The translations under genes and the position numbers were made by a program. Positions 52,830 to 62,230 of a stretch of DNA of 64,000 nucleotides are shown one piece after another. The stretch is from Pseudoxanthomonas sp. YR558 (GTDB lineage Bacteria; Pseudomonadota; Gammaproteobacteria; Xanthomonadales; Xanthomonadaceae). Position 1 is the stretch's first letter. Every line of letters starts with the position of its first letter. The notes under the pieces are model-generated. The model made no database searches. It saw only the letters and a list, made by a program, of their open reading frames with translations, and was not told the DNA's origin. The stretch lies in the NCBI RefSeq assembly GCF_900116385.1, contig NZ_FPCI01000001.1:930001-994000 (forward strand), in the 5' to 3' direction.

Positions 52830-53693
52830 TCAGCGGTCGCTCTTCATGTACTGGAGGAACGGGTCGTCCTTGTCCAGCACGATCACGCCCTGCCCATCGG
52901 CGAACGAGGCGCGGTAGGCCTCCAGGCTGCGCTGGAAGGCATAGAACGCCGGGTCGCGGTTGGCGGCCGCGCCGTAGATGCGGGCGGCTTCGGCATCGCC
53001 TTCGCCGCGCAGCTTCTGCGCATCGCGCTCGGCTTCGGCCACGAGCACGATCTGGTCGCGGTCGGCCTGCGCGCGGATCGTGCGCGCCCGCTCTTCGCCC
53101 TCGGCGCGCAGACGGCTGGCTTCCTGCTGGCGTTGCGCGCTCATACGCTCGTAGACGTTCTGCAGCACGTTGTTGTCCGTCGGCAGGTCGACCTGCTTGA
53201 GGCGGATGTCGACGATGCGCATGCCCAGTGCCTTGGCGCCTTCATTGATCGCGGTCAGCTGCTTGGCGATCAGCTCGTTGCGGTCGCCCGAGACGAGTTG
53301 GCGCAGCGTGCGCGCGTTGATCTCGTTGCGCAGCGAGCTGGTGATGATCGGCGACAGGCGCTCGGTGGCCAGCTTGTCGTCGCCACCGGTGGCGCGGTAA
53401 TACGTGCTCACGTCCTGGATGTAGCCGATGGCGATGAAATCGACCAGCACGTCCTTCTGCTCGGAGGTGAAGTAACGCGCGGGCGTCATCTCCAGCACCT
53501 GCAGCTTGGTGTCGAACACGCGCTGCGTTTCCACGAGCGGCAACTTGAAGCGCAGGCCGGGCTTGATGTCGGTGCGCACCACGCGGCCCAGGTTGAAGAC
53601 CATCGCGGTCTCGCCTTCGCGCACGACATAGACCGAGCCCATCAGGCCCAGCAACAGGGCCACGGCGATACCCACCAGCAATGAAATCCTCAT
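52830..53693 (-). CDS. hflC: HflC, FtsH-modulating SPFH protein
   Basis: A 287-residue protein with one N-terminal membrane helix (residues 5-24), the SPFH domain ('YVVREGETAMVFNLGRVVRT', 'IKPGLRFKLPLVETQRVFD') and a long helical region ('RMSAQRQQEASRLRAEGEER'). With HflK it forms a large cage around the FtsH protease in the inner membrane and limits its access to substrates. Its ATG overlaps the hflK stop (ATGA). ftsH is at the right end of the window. Confidence 0.96.
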   Translation of the reverse strand: MRISLLVGIAVALLLGLMGSVYVVREGETAMVFNLGRVVRTDIKPGLRFKLPLVETQRVFDTKLQVLEMTPARYFTSEQKDVLVDFIAIGYIQDVSTYYRATGGDDKLATERLSPIITSSLRNEINARTLRQLVSGDRNELIAKQLTAINEGAKALGMRIVDIRLKQVDLPTDNNVLQNVYERMSAQRQQEASRLRAEGEERARTIRAQADRDQIVLVAEAERDAQKLRGEGDAEAARIYGAAANRDPAFYAFQRSLEAYRASFADGQGVIVLDKDDPFLQYMKSDR

Positions 53694-54829
53694 GGTTGGG
53701 CCTCCTCGCGGCCGGCCGGTCGTGGCGTGCGCACCGGACTGCGGATAGTGGATGGGGTGCTCTCGACCTGCGGCATGATCATGTCGGCCGGCAGCGGCGC
53801 GGCCGGCGCCGTCGCCGTGGGCGAACTGGCGCCCGCCATCGGCACGTAGATCAGCTGGCGGCCATCGCCACCGACGACCTTGCGGTTGTCCGTCAGCACG
53901 CGCTGGACGGTTTCCAGCCACAGGCGCTTGCGGGTGACGTCGGGCGCGTTCTTGTACTCGGCCTGCAGCAGCTCGAAGCGCTGTGCGTCGCCCTGCGCGC
54001 GCGCCACGACCTCGGACTTGTAGCCTTCGGCCACGGTACGCCTGCGGGCGGCTTCACCGCGGGCTTCCGGCACCACCTTGGCCGCATAGGCCTGGGCGCC
54101 GTTGATCAGGCTCTCGCGCACCTGCTGCGCACCGTTGACGGCGTCGAACGCGGGCTGCACTTCTTCCGGTGGACGGGCGTTGAGCATTTCCAGCGTGGTG
54201 ACGATCAGACCCGTCTTGTACGCGCCCAGCGATTCCTGCAGGCGCAGCTTCGCGGCATCGGCCATGGGGCCGCGCTGGTTGATGACGGCATTGAAGTCCG
54301 AACGGCCGACCTGCTCGCGCACGGCACTCTGCGCCGCCTGCTCCAGCACGGCCACCGCTCCACGCGTGCCATACAAGTACAGCTGCGGATCGCTGACGCG
54401 GTACTGGACGTTGAATTCGATGCGGACGATGTTCTCGTCGCGGGTCAGCACCGAGACCGTGTTGTTGAAATTGCTGAACTGGGTCGCGTTGACCTTGGTG
54501 ACGCTTTCGATGGGCCACGGCCACTTGAAGTTGGGCCCGGGCTGCATGGTGCGCGCGTACTGGCCGAAGCGCAGGACCACGCCGCGCTGCTGTTCGCCGA
54601 TCAGCTGGAAGCTGGAGAACAGCACCAGGATGCCGATGCCCAGCAGGACCCAGCGCAGCGGGTTGCCGCCACCGCCGCCCCCGGCGCCGCCGAGCAGGCC
54701 GCGCAGGCGGTCGATCACGTCACCCAGGCCACCGCCCTGGCTCTTGCGTGGCTTCCAGTTGTTGTTCCGGTTGCCGTTGTTGCCGGATCCGCCGCTACCA
54801 GAGCCGCTTCCAGGGGTGTTCCAGGCCAT
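53690..54829 (-). CDS. hflK: HflK, FtsH-modulating SPFH protein
   Basis: A 379-residue partner of HflC. The Gly/Asn/Ser-rich cytoplasmic N-terminus ('NTPGSGSGSGGSGNNGNRNN') is followed by a membrane helix ('LRWVLLGIGILVLFSSF'), an SPFH domain ('GEQQRGVVLRFGQYARTMQP') and a helical C-terminal part; a Pro/Ala-rich tail ends the protein. The ATG at 54829 has GGAG 8 bases upstream; GTG at 54835 is an alternative. Coupled to hflC by a 4-base overlap. Confidence 0.96.
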   Translation of the reverse strand: MAWNTPGSGSGSGGSGNNGNRNNNWKPRKSQGGGLGDVIDRLRGLLGGAGGGGGGNPLRWVLLGIGILVLFSSFQLIGEQQRGVVLRFGQYARTMQPGPNFKWPWPIESVTKVNATQFSNFNNTVSVLTRDENIVRIEFNVQYRVSDPQLYLYGTRGAVAVLEQAAQSAVREQVGRSDFNAVINQRGPMADAAKLRLQESLGAYKTGLIVTTLEMLNARPPEEVQPAFDAVNGAQQVRESLINGAQAYAAKVVPEARGEAARRRTVAEGYKSEVVARAQGDAQRFELLQAEYKNAPDVTRKRLWLETVQRVLTDNRKVVGGDGRQLIYVPMAGASSPTATAPAAPLPADMIMPQVESTPSTIRSPVRTPRPAGREEAQP

Positions 54830-54948
54830 GCCCACTCCATTTGAAAGGTTCGCGCGGGCCGCGGGGCCGGCGCGTTCTCGATTCTACTAGATAGGGGCGC
54901 CCCGACCGGGAGGCAAGGCCGGGAGGTCATGGGGCGAGCACCCTGTCG

Positions 54949-55031
54949 TGGGAGCGACGTAAGTCGCGAAGGGCCTTACCGATCAGGCTTGGTTCCCATG
55001 CACGCCCCGTTCGCGACTTGCGTCGCTCCCA
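54949..55031. repeat. inverted pair of REP-like palindromic elements
   Basis: TGGGAGCGACGTAAGTCGCGAA (54949-54970) and its near-perfect inverse (55010-55031, one mismatch in 22) face each other across 39 bases between hflX and hflK. Each arm itself holds a GCGAC/GTCGC hairpin. Such GGGAGCGACG elements are widely repeated between genes in xanthomonads and act as mRNA-stabilising or terminating structures. Only this pair is in the window. Confidence 0.75.
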
Positions 55032-55052
55032 CAACAACCGAACCCGGCCACC

Positions 55053-56399
55053 CTACTGCCAGTCTTCCGCTTCCGCCGGCGGCAACAGCGCTTCCAGCGG
55101 ATGGCCGCCGGCCTGCGAGGCCAGGCGCTGCGCGTCGGCCAGAGCAAGGTCGACGGTGACGCGCCAGCCGTGTTCGTCGAAATCCTCCGACAGCACGGCG
55201 CCGAGCGCGTGCAGGCGCGAACGCAGGCGGGCCGAGTGCGCAGGCAGGTGCAGTTCGCCGCGCACGCGCTGGAAGCCCAGCCGCTGCGCCAGCGCGCCCT
55301 TGAGCAGGTCGATGCCCTCCCCGTCGCGCGCCGAAATCCACACGCGTTCGCGCGCGCGGCCGATGCCGACGGCGTCGCCGCCTTCTTCGCCGGCGTCCGG
55401 ATCGGGCTGGTCGTGGCGCGGCTCGGCGCCTTCGATGCGGTCGATCTTGTTGAACACCAGCATCTGCGGCAGGTCGCCGGCGCCGATTTCCTGCAGCACT
55501 TCATCGACCTGGGCAATGCGTTCCTCACGGTGCGGATCGGCGGCGTCGACGATGTGCAGCAGCAGGTCGGCTTCGCGCGCCTCGCTCAGGGTGGAACGGA
55601 ACGCAGCCACCAGTTCGTGCGGCAGGTCGCGCACGAAGCCGACGGTGTCGGCGAGCACCACGGCACCGCCGGGCAGATCGATGCGGCGCACAGTGGGGTC
55701 CAGCGTGGCGAACAACTGGTCGGCCGCGTAGGCCTCCGCGCCGGTCAGCACGTTGAACAGGGTGGACTTGCCGGCGTTGGTGTAGCCCACCAGGGCGACG
55801 CGCGGCAGTTCGCTGCGCACGCGGGCGCGACGCATCTGGGTGCGCTGCACTTCCACTTTCTCGAGCCGCTTCTGCAACTGCTCCACGCGCTTCTGCAGCA
55901 GGCGGCGATCGGTTTCCAGCTGGGTTTCGCCGGGGCCTCGCAGGCCGATGGAACCGCCGCGCTGGCGCTCCAGATGGGTCCAGCCGCGGATCAGCCGGGT
56001 GGCCATGTGGCGCAGCTGTGCCAGCTCCACCTGCAGCTTGCCTTCGTGGCTGCGTGCGCGCTGGGCGAAGATGTCCAGGATCAGCCCGGTGCGGTCGAGC
56101 ACGCGGCGCTGCAGGAGTTTTTCCAGGTTGCGTTCCTGGCCCGGCGACAGCGGGAAGTTGACCAGGATCAGGTCGGCGCCGGTCGCATCGGCGGCCGCCT
56201 TCACTTCGTCCAGCTTGCCGCTGCCGATCAGGGTGGACGGATTGGGACGGTCGATGCGCGCGGTGATCAGCGCGGCGATGCTGGCGCCCGCCGAGCGCGC
56301 CAGGTCGCTGAATTCCTCGGTGATGCCGTCGTCCAGACGGCCGCTGGCATACGGCTGGATCAGCAGCGCATGCTCGCCCTTGCGGGATCTTTCAAACAA
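55053..56399 (-). CDS. hflX: ribosome-associated GTPase HflX
   Basis: A 448-residue GTPase. The N-terminal HflX domain has 'DRPNPSTLIGSGKLDEVKAA' and 'RTGLILDIFAQRARSHEGKL' with 'GGSIGLRGPGETQLETDRRL' before the G domain: G1 'GYTNAGKSTLFN', G3 'ADTVGFVRDLP', G4 'VFNKIDRI'. HflX splits stalled ribosomes under heat stress. The start is TTG at 56399, giving (M)FERSRKGEHALL, the family N-terminus; no ATG lies nearby upstream. It follows hfq after 34 bases. Confidence 0.95.
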   Translation of the reverse strand: MFERSRKGEHALLIQPYASGRLDDGITEEFSDLARSAGASIAALITARIDRPNPSTLIGSGKLDEVKAAADATGADLILVNFPLSPGQERNLEKLLQRRVLDRTGLILDIFAQRARSHEGKLQVELAQLRHMATRLIRGWTHLERQRGGSIGLRGPGETQLETDRRLLQKRVEQLQKRLEKVEVQRTQMRRARVRSELPRVALVGYTNAGKSTLFNVLTGAEAYAADQLFATLDPTVRRIDLPGGAVVLADTVGFVRDLPHELVAAFRSTLSEAREADLLLHIVDAADPHREERIAQVDEVLQEIGAGDLPQMLVFNKIDRIEGAEPRHDQPDPDAGEEGGDAVGIGRARERVWISARDGEGIDLLKGALAQRLGFQRVRGELHLPAHSARLRSRLHALGAVLSEDFDEHGWRVTVDLALADAQRLASQAGGHPLEALLPPAEAEDWQ

Positions 56400-56405
56400 T
56401 GGGGT

Positions 56406-56428
56406 CGTGCCTCTTCAAACGAGGCACG
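56406..56428 (-). promoter_or_regulatory. hairpin between hfq and hflX
   Basis: CGTGCCTC / GAGGCACG (8 bp) with a 7-base loop occupies most of the 34 bases between the hfq stop and the hflX TTG. It has no U-tract. It could be a partial terminator, mRNA stabiliser or translation control element of the weak TTG start. Confidence 0.45.
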
Positions 56429-56433
56429 CATTA

Positions 56434-56712
56434 TCACGCGGTTTCGTCGTCGCCGCCTTCCGCGCCGTCTTCACCCTGCTGCACGTAGCCGCCACCGGGG
56501 CCCACGCGCACGTTGCGCGCCGGCACGACCGTGGAGATGGCGTGCTTGTAGACCATCTGACTGACCGTGTTGCGCAGCAGGACCACGAACTGGTCGAAGG
56601 ATTCGATGGTGCCCTGCAGCTTGATGCCGTTGACCAGGTAGACCGACACCGGCACGCGCTCGCGCCGTAGTGCATTCAGGAAAGGATCCTGCAGGGATTG
56701 CCCCTTGGACAT
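56434..56712 (-). CDS. hfq: RNA chaperone Hfq
   Basis: A 92-residue Sm-like protein with Sm1 ('[20 protein letters not shown]', '[18 protein letters not shown]') and Sm2 ('[16 protein letters not shown]'). The C-terminal tail is Gly- and acid-rich ('[15 protein letters not shown]'), as in xanthomonads. The hexamer binds small RNAs on its proximal face and A-rich mRNA distally. The start ATG at 56712 has GGGAG upstream. miaA and hflX flank it as in most gamma-proteobacteria. A TATAAG/TACTAT box about 20-30 bases before the RBS may be a promoter within the 165-base miaA-hfq spacer. Confidence 0.97.
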   Translation of the reverse strand: MSKGQSLQDPFLNALRRERVPVSVYLVNGIKLQGTIESFDQFVVLLRNTVSQMVYKHAISTVVPARNVRVGPGGGYVQQGEDGAEGGDDETA

Positions 56713-56877
56713 GACGTACTCCCGCCTTGCGTTCTTATAGTAGGTATGGGTGCTGACCCCGGTGCGGCAAACAGCTCCCCTGCCGTCCCGGAGCCCCGAT
56801 GTTACACAACATCGGCCCCGGCAGGCGCCGCCAAGGCAGGCAGCCGGTCCCAGTTCCACCACGCTGCCCCCCGCGAC

Positions 56878-57834
56878 TCATCCGCGCGGGAGGAACAGGT
56901 CCAATGCCTGCGCCAGGCGCGCGCGGTCGGTGGCGGGGTCGAACCAGCGGGCGTCCAGCTCGCCGCGCAGCCAGGTGAGCTGCCGCTTGGCCAGCTGGCG
57001 GGTGGCGGCGATGGCGCGTTCGCGGAAGTCCTGGGCATCGCCCTGCCCGTCCAGGAACTCCCAGGCCTGCCGGTACCCCACGGCACGCACGGCCGGCAGG
57101 TCCAGCGGCGTCGCCACTGCCTGCATGCCGGGCAGCGCGCGCAGCCGGCGCACCTCCTCCAGGAAATCCTGCGCCAACATCAGGTCGAAGCGTTGCGCGA
57201 TCCGCGCATGCAGCACGGCGCGATCGGCCGGCGCCAGCACCAGCTTGAGCACGCGGAACGGCGGGCGTTCGCGCTGCGCCTCGCGCTGCCATTGGCTGAT
57301 GGGTTTGCCGGTCAGCCGGAAGACTTCCAGCGCACGCTGGATGCGCTGTGGATCGGTGGCGTGGATGCGCGCGCCCGCGTCGGGATCGATGCGCGCGAGT
57401 TCGGCATGCAACGCTGGCCAGCCGACCTGCTGCGCTTCGGCGCCGATCCGTTCGCGCAAGGCCGCGTCGGCCGGCGGCATCGCCGCCAGTCCTTCGAGCA
57501 ATGCCTGGAAATAGAGGCCGGTGCCACCGGCCAGCACCGGCAGGCGGCCGCGCGCGGCGATGTCGTCCATCGCCTTGCGCGCGTCGGCAGCGAAGTCGGC
57601 GGCCGAATACGTCTGCCACGGATCGCGCACATCGAGCAGGTGGTGCGGCACGCGCGCCTGCTCGGCTGCGGTGGGCTTGGCCGCGCCGACGTCCAGGCCG
57701 CGATAGACCAGCGCGGAATCGACACTGACGATCTCGCCGTTGAAACGTTCGGCCACGTCCAGCGCGAACGCCGTCTTGCCCGAGGCGGTCGGACCCATGA
57801 TGGCGATGGCGAGGGGGCGGACACCGGACGGCAT
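56878..57834 (-). CDS. miaA: tRNA dimethylallyltransferase
   Basis: A 318-residue enzyme that adds the dimethylallyl group to A37 of tRNAs reading UNN codons. P-loop '[20 protein letters not shown]', '[20 protein letters not shown]' (substrate Asp), '[18 protein letters not shown]' and '[15 protein letters not shown]' are family hallmarks, and the zinc-free C-terminal '[14 protein letters not shown]' contacts the tRNA. Divergent from the heme lipoprotein gene with 233 bases between, which hold the two promoters but no recognisable site. Confidence 0.97.
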   Translation of the reverse strand: MPSGVRPLAIAIMGPTASGKTAFALDVAERFNGEIVSVDSALVYRGLDVGAAKPTAAEQARVPHHLLDVRDPWQTYSAADFAADARKAMDDIAARGRLPVLAGGTGLYFQALLEGLAAMPPADAALRERIGAEAQQVGWPALHAELARIDPDAGARIHATDPQRIQRALEVFRLTGKPISQWQREAQRERPPFRVLKLVLAPADRAVLHARIAQRFDLMLAQDFLEEVRRLRALPGMQAVATPLDLPAVRAVGYRQAWEFLDGQGDAQDFRERAIAATRQLAKRQLTWLRGELDARWFDPATDRARLAQALDLFLPRG

Positions 57835-58067
57835 GCGGGCGAAACATCGTGCGTGAGGGCGCCCAGCTTAACGCGCGACCCCACCATCAAACGCGTTCTG
57901 CGATGCCGGTCATGCTTGGCGAAGCTGGGCCATCGGGCAGGCGTGGCGCTCAGGTACAGTCGGCCCGCGTCCACAGGGGGATGCCGAGGGACGCCGATGC
58001 GCGCGATGCAGATCGTCGCGATGTCGCACACCGTGGACGTTGATGTTTCCCAGCGCGAGCCGACCGG

Positions 58068-60449
58068 ATGCCCGTTCTCCACCTGTTTTCGCAGCGACCA
58101 CTGCTGCCCTTGTTCGCCATGGCTGCGCTGCTCTCCGCGTGCCGTGCGGACGACGCCACCCATGTCGATGCGACGGCCGCGCAGGCAACAGCGACCGCAT
58201 GGCCGACCGCGGCGGCATCGCCCGTGCGGGTCACGGCAGCGGCCGTTCCGACGACCGCGGTGCCGACACCGATCCTGTTCGTCACTCAGGTGCCGACGCA
58301 GGGCGATCCGTTCGCCAGCCGGATGTCGACCTTCGCCAACCATCTGCCCAGCATGGCGGCACTGCCGCGGGGCGGCGACCTGATGATCCGCTATCCCGAC
58401 GGCACGCTACGCAACCTGACGAAGGAAGCGGGCTTCGGCATGGAAGGCCAGCAGGGCGCCACCGCGATCGCGGTGCGCGAACCAGCCGTGCACTGGAGCG
58501 GCACCAAGGCCGTCTTCAGCATGGTGGTCGGCGGGCCACCGCAGCGCTACGTGCATCCCACCGCGAAGTGGCAGCTGTTCGAAATCACCGGCCTCGGCCA
58601 GGGCCAGGCGGCCGTCATCACGAAGGTCGCGAATCAGCCGGCGGACTACAACAACGTCTCGCCGCTCTACGACAGCCAGGACCGCATCCTGTTCACCTCC
58701 GACCGCCCGCGCGGTGGCGAGGCGCACCTGTATCCGCAGCTCGACGAATACGAGAGCACGCCCACCATCACCGGCATCTGGCAACTGGACCCGTCCAACG
58801 GCCAGCTGCGCCTGCTCAACCATGCGCCAAGCGGTGCGTTCTCGCCCAGCATCGATAGTTACGGCCGGGTGGTCTTCATCCGCTGGGACCACCTGCAACG
58901 CGACCAGCAGGCCGACGCCGGCACCTACGGCGCCTACGATCTGGCCAGTGAAGCGTCGGGCGCCGCGAGCATCGGCCTGCAACCGGAAACCTTCCCCGAA
59001 TCGCGCAGCGGCATGGACAGTGCGTACGGCAACGTCAACGGCTTCACCTACAACCTGTTCACACCGTGGCAGATGAACCAGGACGGCACCGAGGAACTGA
59101 CGCTCAACCATATCGGCCGGCAGGAACTGTCGTTCGGTTACCTGCCCAAATCCTTCTCCACCGACAGCGCCCTGTCGGACTATTCCAACACCGCGCTGAT
59201 CGCCAACAAGAAGTACATCCGCATGGATGGCGGCCTGTTCCAGCTGCGCGAAGATCCGACCGTCGCGGGCAGCTACTACGCGATCTACACCCGCGAATTC
59301 GCTACCGGCGGCACCAACCAGATCGTGCGCATCACGGGCGCGCCGCATCTCAATGCGGAGCAGATGGAGCTCGTCGACGCCTCACCGCCCGTCGACGGCA
59401 ACGGCAACCTCGCGGGTGGCCGCTTCCGCAGCCCGTTGCCGATGAGCAGCGGCCACATGGTCGCCAGCTATACCAGCAGCCCGGCGTTCCAGGCCGGCGT
59501 TCCGCTGCGCTTGCATCAGTTGCAGACCGATGCCAGCGGCCTGCTGGTCGCGGGGCCGGCGTTGACCCCGGGCATCACCAAGAACCTGACGTGGTGGGAC
59601 CCGGACAGCCAGCGCAGCTACAACGGTGTGTTGTGGGAGATCGATCCCGTGGAAGTCGTCGCGCGCACGCGTCCGCAGGTGACCACCACGCCGATCGCAT
59701 CGCCGGAGCAGTCGGTGTTCGCCAGCGAGCAGGTCAACGAAGCTGCGTTCCGCGCCTGGCTGAAAGCGAACCAGCTCGCCCTGATCGTCACCCGCAACCA
59801 GACCGCGCGCGATCGCGACGACAAGCAGCAGCCTTACAACCTGCGCGTCCCCGGCGGTGTGCAGACACTGGGCGGCAGTGGACGGATCTACGAGATCTCG
59901 CACTACCAGATCCTGCAGGCCAACATGATCCGCGCCTACAACACTGGCTCGATCTACCAGCGTGGACGCCGCCCGATCGCGCAGCCGATGGCGGTCGCAG
60001 CGAATCCATCCAACGCAGGCGGCCCGGCCGGCAGCGTGCGGATCGCCGCCGATGGCTCGACCGCGGCTTTCGTGCCCGCGAGCCGCGCACTGACGTGGCA
60101 GAGCACCGATCCCGCTGGCGTGCCCGTCGTGCGCGAACGTCTCTGGGTGACGCTGCAGCCCGGCGAAATCCGTACCTGCACGGGTTGCCATGGCGAGAAC
60201 GTGCGCAACCAGGCGGGCGCAGCGCCCTCCACCACGCCTCCCGAAGCCTTGCGACTGCTGTTGCGCCATTGGAAGCAGCAGAACGGTGGCGATCCGATCC
60301 GGGTCAACGGCTCGCAACCGCTGATCCGGACGCCGCCCGCGGCCACCACCCAACCGACGGCCGGCGCGCGCGTAGCGCCCGCGACCGAAGGCGCAGCGCT
60401 GACGGCGGGATGGCTGGAGAACGTGCGACCGCATCGCGCTGACCGCTGA
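58068..60449 (+). CDS. heme-binding lipoprotein with HzsA-like middle domain
   Basis: A 793-residue exported protein. The signal ends in lipobox 'LLSAC' (Cys25), then an Ala/Thr/Pro linker leads into a large beta-rich region with propeller-like repeats ('LYDSQDRILFTSDRPRGGEA', 'GAFSPSIDSYGRVVFIRWDH') that resembles the middle domain of hydrazine synthase alpha subunit (HzsA) and PD40/WD40-type sheets. A single c-type haem site is at 704-708 ('CTGCH'). A Pro/Thr-rich tail follows. The family is found in bacteria that do not do anammox, so hydrazine synthesis is not implied; it may be a cytochrome peroxidase-like or electron-transfer lipoprotein. The partner could be the converging cytochrome c. 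Confidence 0.75.
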   Translation: MPVLHLFSQRPLLPLFAMAALLSACRADDATHVDATAAQATATAWPTAAASPVRVTAAAVPTTAVPTPILFVTQVPTQGDPFASRMSTFANHLPSMAALPRGGDLMIRYPDGTLRNLTKEAGFGMEGQQGATAIAVREPAVHWSGTKAVFSMVVGGPPQRYVHPTAKWQLFEITGLGQGQAAVITKVANQPADYNNVSPLYDSQDRILFTSDRPRGGEAHLYPQLDEYESTPTITGIWQLDPSNGQLRLLNHAPSGAFSPSIDSYGRVVFIRWDHLQRDQQADAGTYGAYDLASEASGAASIGLQPETFPESRSGMDSAYGNVNGFTYNLFTPWQMNQDGTEELTLNHIGRQELSFGYLPKSFSTDSALSDYSNTALIANKKYIRMDGGLFQLREDPTVAGSYYAIYTREFATGGTNQIVRITGAPHLNAEQMELVDASPPVDGNGNLAGGRFRSPLPMSSGHMVASYTSSPAFQAGVPLRLHQLQTDASGLLVAGPALTPGITKNLTWWDPDSQRSYNGVLWEIDPVEVVARTRPQVTTTPIASPEQSVFASEQVNEAAFRAWLKANQLALIVTRNQTARDRDDKQQPYNLRVPGGVQTLGGSGRIYEISHYQILQANMIRAYNTGSIYQRGRRPIAQPMAVAANPSNAGGPAGSVRIAADGSTAAFVPASRALTWQSTDPAGVPVVRERLWVTLQPGEIRTCTGCHGENVRNQAGAAPSTTPPEALRLLLRHWKQQNGGDPIRVNGSQPLIRTPPAATTQPTAGARVAPATEGAALTAGWLENVRPHRADR

Positions 60450-60475
60450 CCGCCAAGTCCAGACGCCGGCGACGC

Positions 60476-61270
60476 TCAGCGCGAGTCGAGGAACAGCTTC
60501 AACGCGGCGATTTCCTCATCGGTCATGACGGGATACCGATAAGCCGCCACGCCACTCATCATCCCGGTCTTCGACTTGCCTCCGGCGGCGATCTCGCCGG
60601 TGCGCATCAGCCGGGTGAACTGTTCGAGCGTGTAGGCCTTGGCGACCACCAATGAGGGCGCCGGATCGCCTTCCCAGCCGTTGAGGTCCCAGGCGTGGCA
60701 TTCGGTGCAGGACGTGTAGGCCAGGTGCCGGCCAAGCGCGAGGGCCTGCGTCGGCGGTGCGGCCGGTGGTTCATGGCCCGGGTCGGGCACCATGTCGACC
60801 AGCCAGGGATGCGTGCCGTCGTTGGTTGTCCTGATGAGCGATTCGGACCACTGCCCGGCAGGAAGGGTGGGGTTGTCCACGGCCGGCAGGCCGCGCAACC
60901 AGGCAGTGATGTCGCGCACCTCGCGGTCGCTGAGGTGCTGGAACATCTTGATCGGCATGCCCCACGGCACATGACCATCGTGTGTGCGGCCTTCGCGCAA
61001 CAGGGCGGTGAGCGCGGCATCGTCGTAGAGCGCGCGGCGCTGGGTGAGGTTGGGTGCGACGATGCGGCCGAGTTCCGGGTTCTCCTGGAATACCTCACCG
61101 GCCCCGTGGGGCCCATGGCAACCGTTGCAGCCGACGCGCGTGGCGACGCGCAGGCCTTCCACGGGATCGCCCGCCGGCGGCGCGGGTGCCGACACCACGG
61201 GCGGTGACGGCGGCGCGCGGCTGCATGCGACCAACGACAGGCACAGCAGGACCAGCGATGCGACGCGCAT
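60476..61270 (-). CDS. dihaem cytochrome c lipoprotein
   Basis: A 264-residue protein with lipobox 'LVAC' (Cys16) and two CxxCH haem sites, 'GCNGCHGP' (48-52) and 'SCTECHAW' (188-192). Each is followed by Met-containing loops that could give the sixth ligand ('GMPIKMFQH', 'KTGMMSGVAAY'). It should be a periplasmic, membrane-anchored electron carrier of the cytochrome c class I type (two fused domains). It converges with the HzsA-like gene, 26 bases between stops, and precedes folP on the minus strand. Confidence 0.88.
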   Translation of the reverse strand: MRVASLVLLCLSLVACSRAPPSPPVVSAPAPPAGDPVEGLRVATRVGCNGCHGPHGAGEVFQENPELGRIVAPNLTQRRALYDDAALTALLREGRTHDGHVPWGMPIKMFQHLSDREVRDITAWLRGLPAVDNPTLPAGQWSESLIRTTNDGTHPWLVDMVPDPGHEPPAAPPTQALALGRHLAYTSCTECHAWDLNGWEGDPAPSLVVAKAYTLEQFTRLMRTGEIAAGGKSKTGMMSGVAAYRYPVMTDEEIAALKLFLDSR

Positions 61271-61327
61271 GGACGACTCCCCTCCCCGACGCTGATGCCA
61301 ACGCGGCGGGCGGCCTGCGCCGGCCAG

Positions 61328-62230
61328 TCAGTCGTCGTCGGGCCAGCGGATGGTCGGCGTGGCCGCGGCCTTGCGGGGCGCGGGCACGGCAGCGACGGCG
61401 TTCCAGATTTTCAGTGCATCGACCGTGGCGGCGACATCGTGCACGCGCACGATCAAGGCGCCACGCTGCGCGGCGATCAGGTGCGCCGCTACGGAACCGG
61501 CGGCACGATCCGCCGGCACGTCGCGGCCGGTCAGTTCGCCGATGCTGCGCTTGCGCGATAGCCCCGCCAGCACCGGCACGCCGAGCTCGACGAAGCGCTC
61601 GAACTGCGCGAGCAGCTGCAGGTTGTGCGCGGTGTCCTTGCCGAACCCGAAGCCCGGATCGATGACGATGCGCTTCTTCGGAATGCCCGCCATCTCGGCG
61701 GCGAAGATGCGCTCGGCCAGGAAGCGATGCACGTCGCCGACCACGTCGTCGTACTGCGGCGCGGCCTGCATCGAACGCGGTTCGCCCTGCATGTGCATCA
61801 GCACCACCGGCACGTCGAGCGCGGCGGCGGCATCGAGTGCGCCGTCGCGGCGCAGGCCGTAGACATCGTTGATCATCCCGGCGCCGGCCTGCACGGCGGC
61901 GCGCATGACCTCGGGCTTGGAGGTGTCGATGCTGATCGGCACGGACACCTGTGCGGCCAGCCGCGCGATCACCGGCACCACGCGGCGCAGTTCTTCTTCG
62001 ACCTCCACCTCGGCGGCGCCGGGGCGCGTGGACTCGCCCCCGATGTCGAGGACGTCCGCCCCCTCCTCCACCAGCTTCACCGCATGCGCGACGGCGGCGT
62101 CGGTCGTGTCATGCGCGCCACCATCGGAGAACGAGTCCGGGGTGACGTTGACGATGCCCATGACCTGCGGACGATCGAGCCTCAGGATGCGGCCGGCGCA
62201 ATCGAGTTGGGGAACGGTGTCGAACATCAT
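61328..62230 (-). CDS. folP: dihydropteroate synthase
   Basis: A 300-residue TIM-barrel enzyme that joins p-aminobenzoate to dihydropterin pyrophosphate in folate synthesis, the target of sulfonamides. Signatures are 'VMGIVNVTPDSFSDGGAHD', 'VLDIGGESTRPGAAEVEVEE', 'DVYGLRRDGALD', 'DPGFGFGKDTAHNLQLL' and 'GLSRKRSIGEL'. The C-terminal tail after 'ALKIWNAVAAV' is extra. Start overlaps the stop of the tiny membrane gene (ATGA). ftsH lies upstream, as in many proteobacteria. Confidence 0.97.
   Translation of the reverse strand: MMFDTVPQLDCAGRILRLDRPQVMGIVNVTPDSFSDGGAHDTTDAAVAHAVKLVEEGADVLDIGGESTRPGAAEVEVEEELRRVVPVIARLAAQVSVPISIDTSKPEVMRAAVQAGAGMINDVYGLRRDGALDAAAALDVPVVLMHMQGEPRSMQAAPQYDDVVGDVHRFLAERIFAAEMAGIPKKRIVIDPGFGFGKDTAHNLQLLAQFERFVELGVPVLAGLSRKRSIGELTGRDVPADRAAGSVAAHLIAAQRGALIVRVHDVAATVDALKIWNAVAAVPAPRKAAATPTIRWPDDD

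Noticed and set aside
58068..60449. True hydrazine synthase alpha subunit (anammox)
   Set aside because: Only the middle-domain-like region and one haem are seen; the other subunits and anammox genes are absent, and the setting is a xanthomonad genome.
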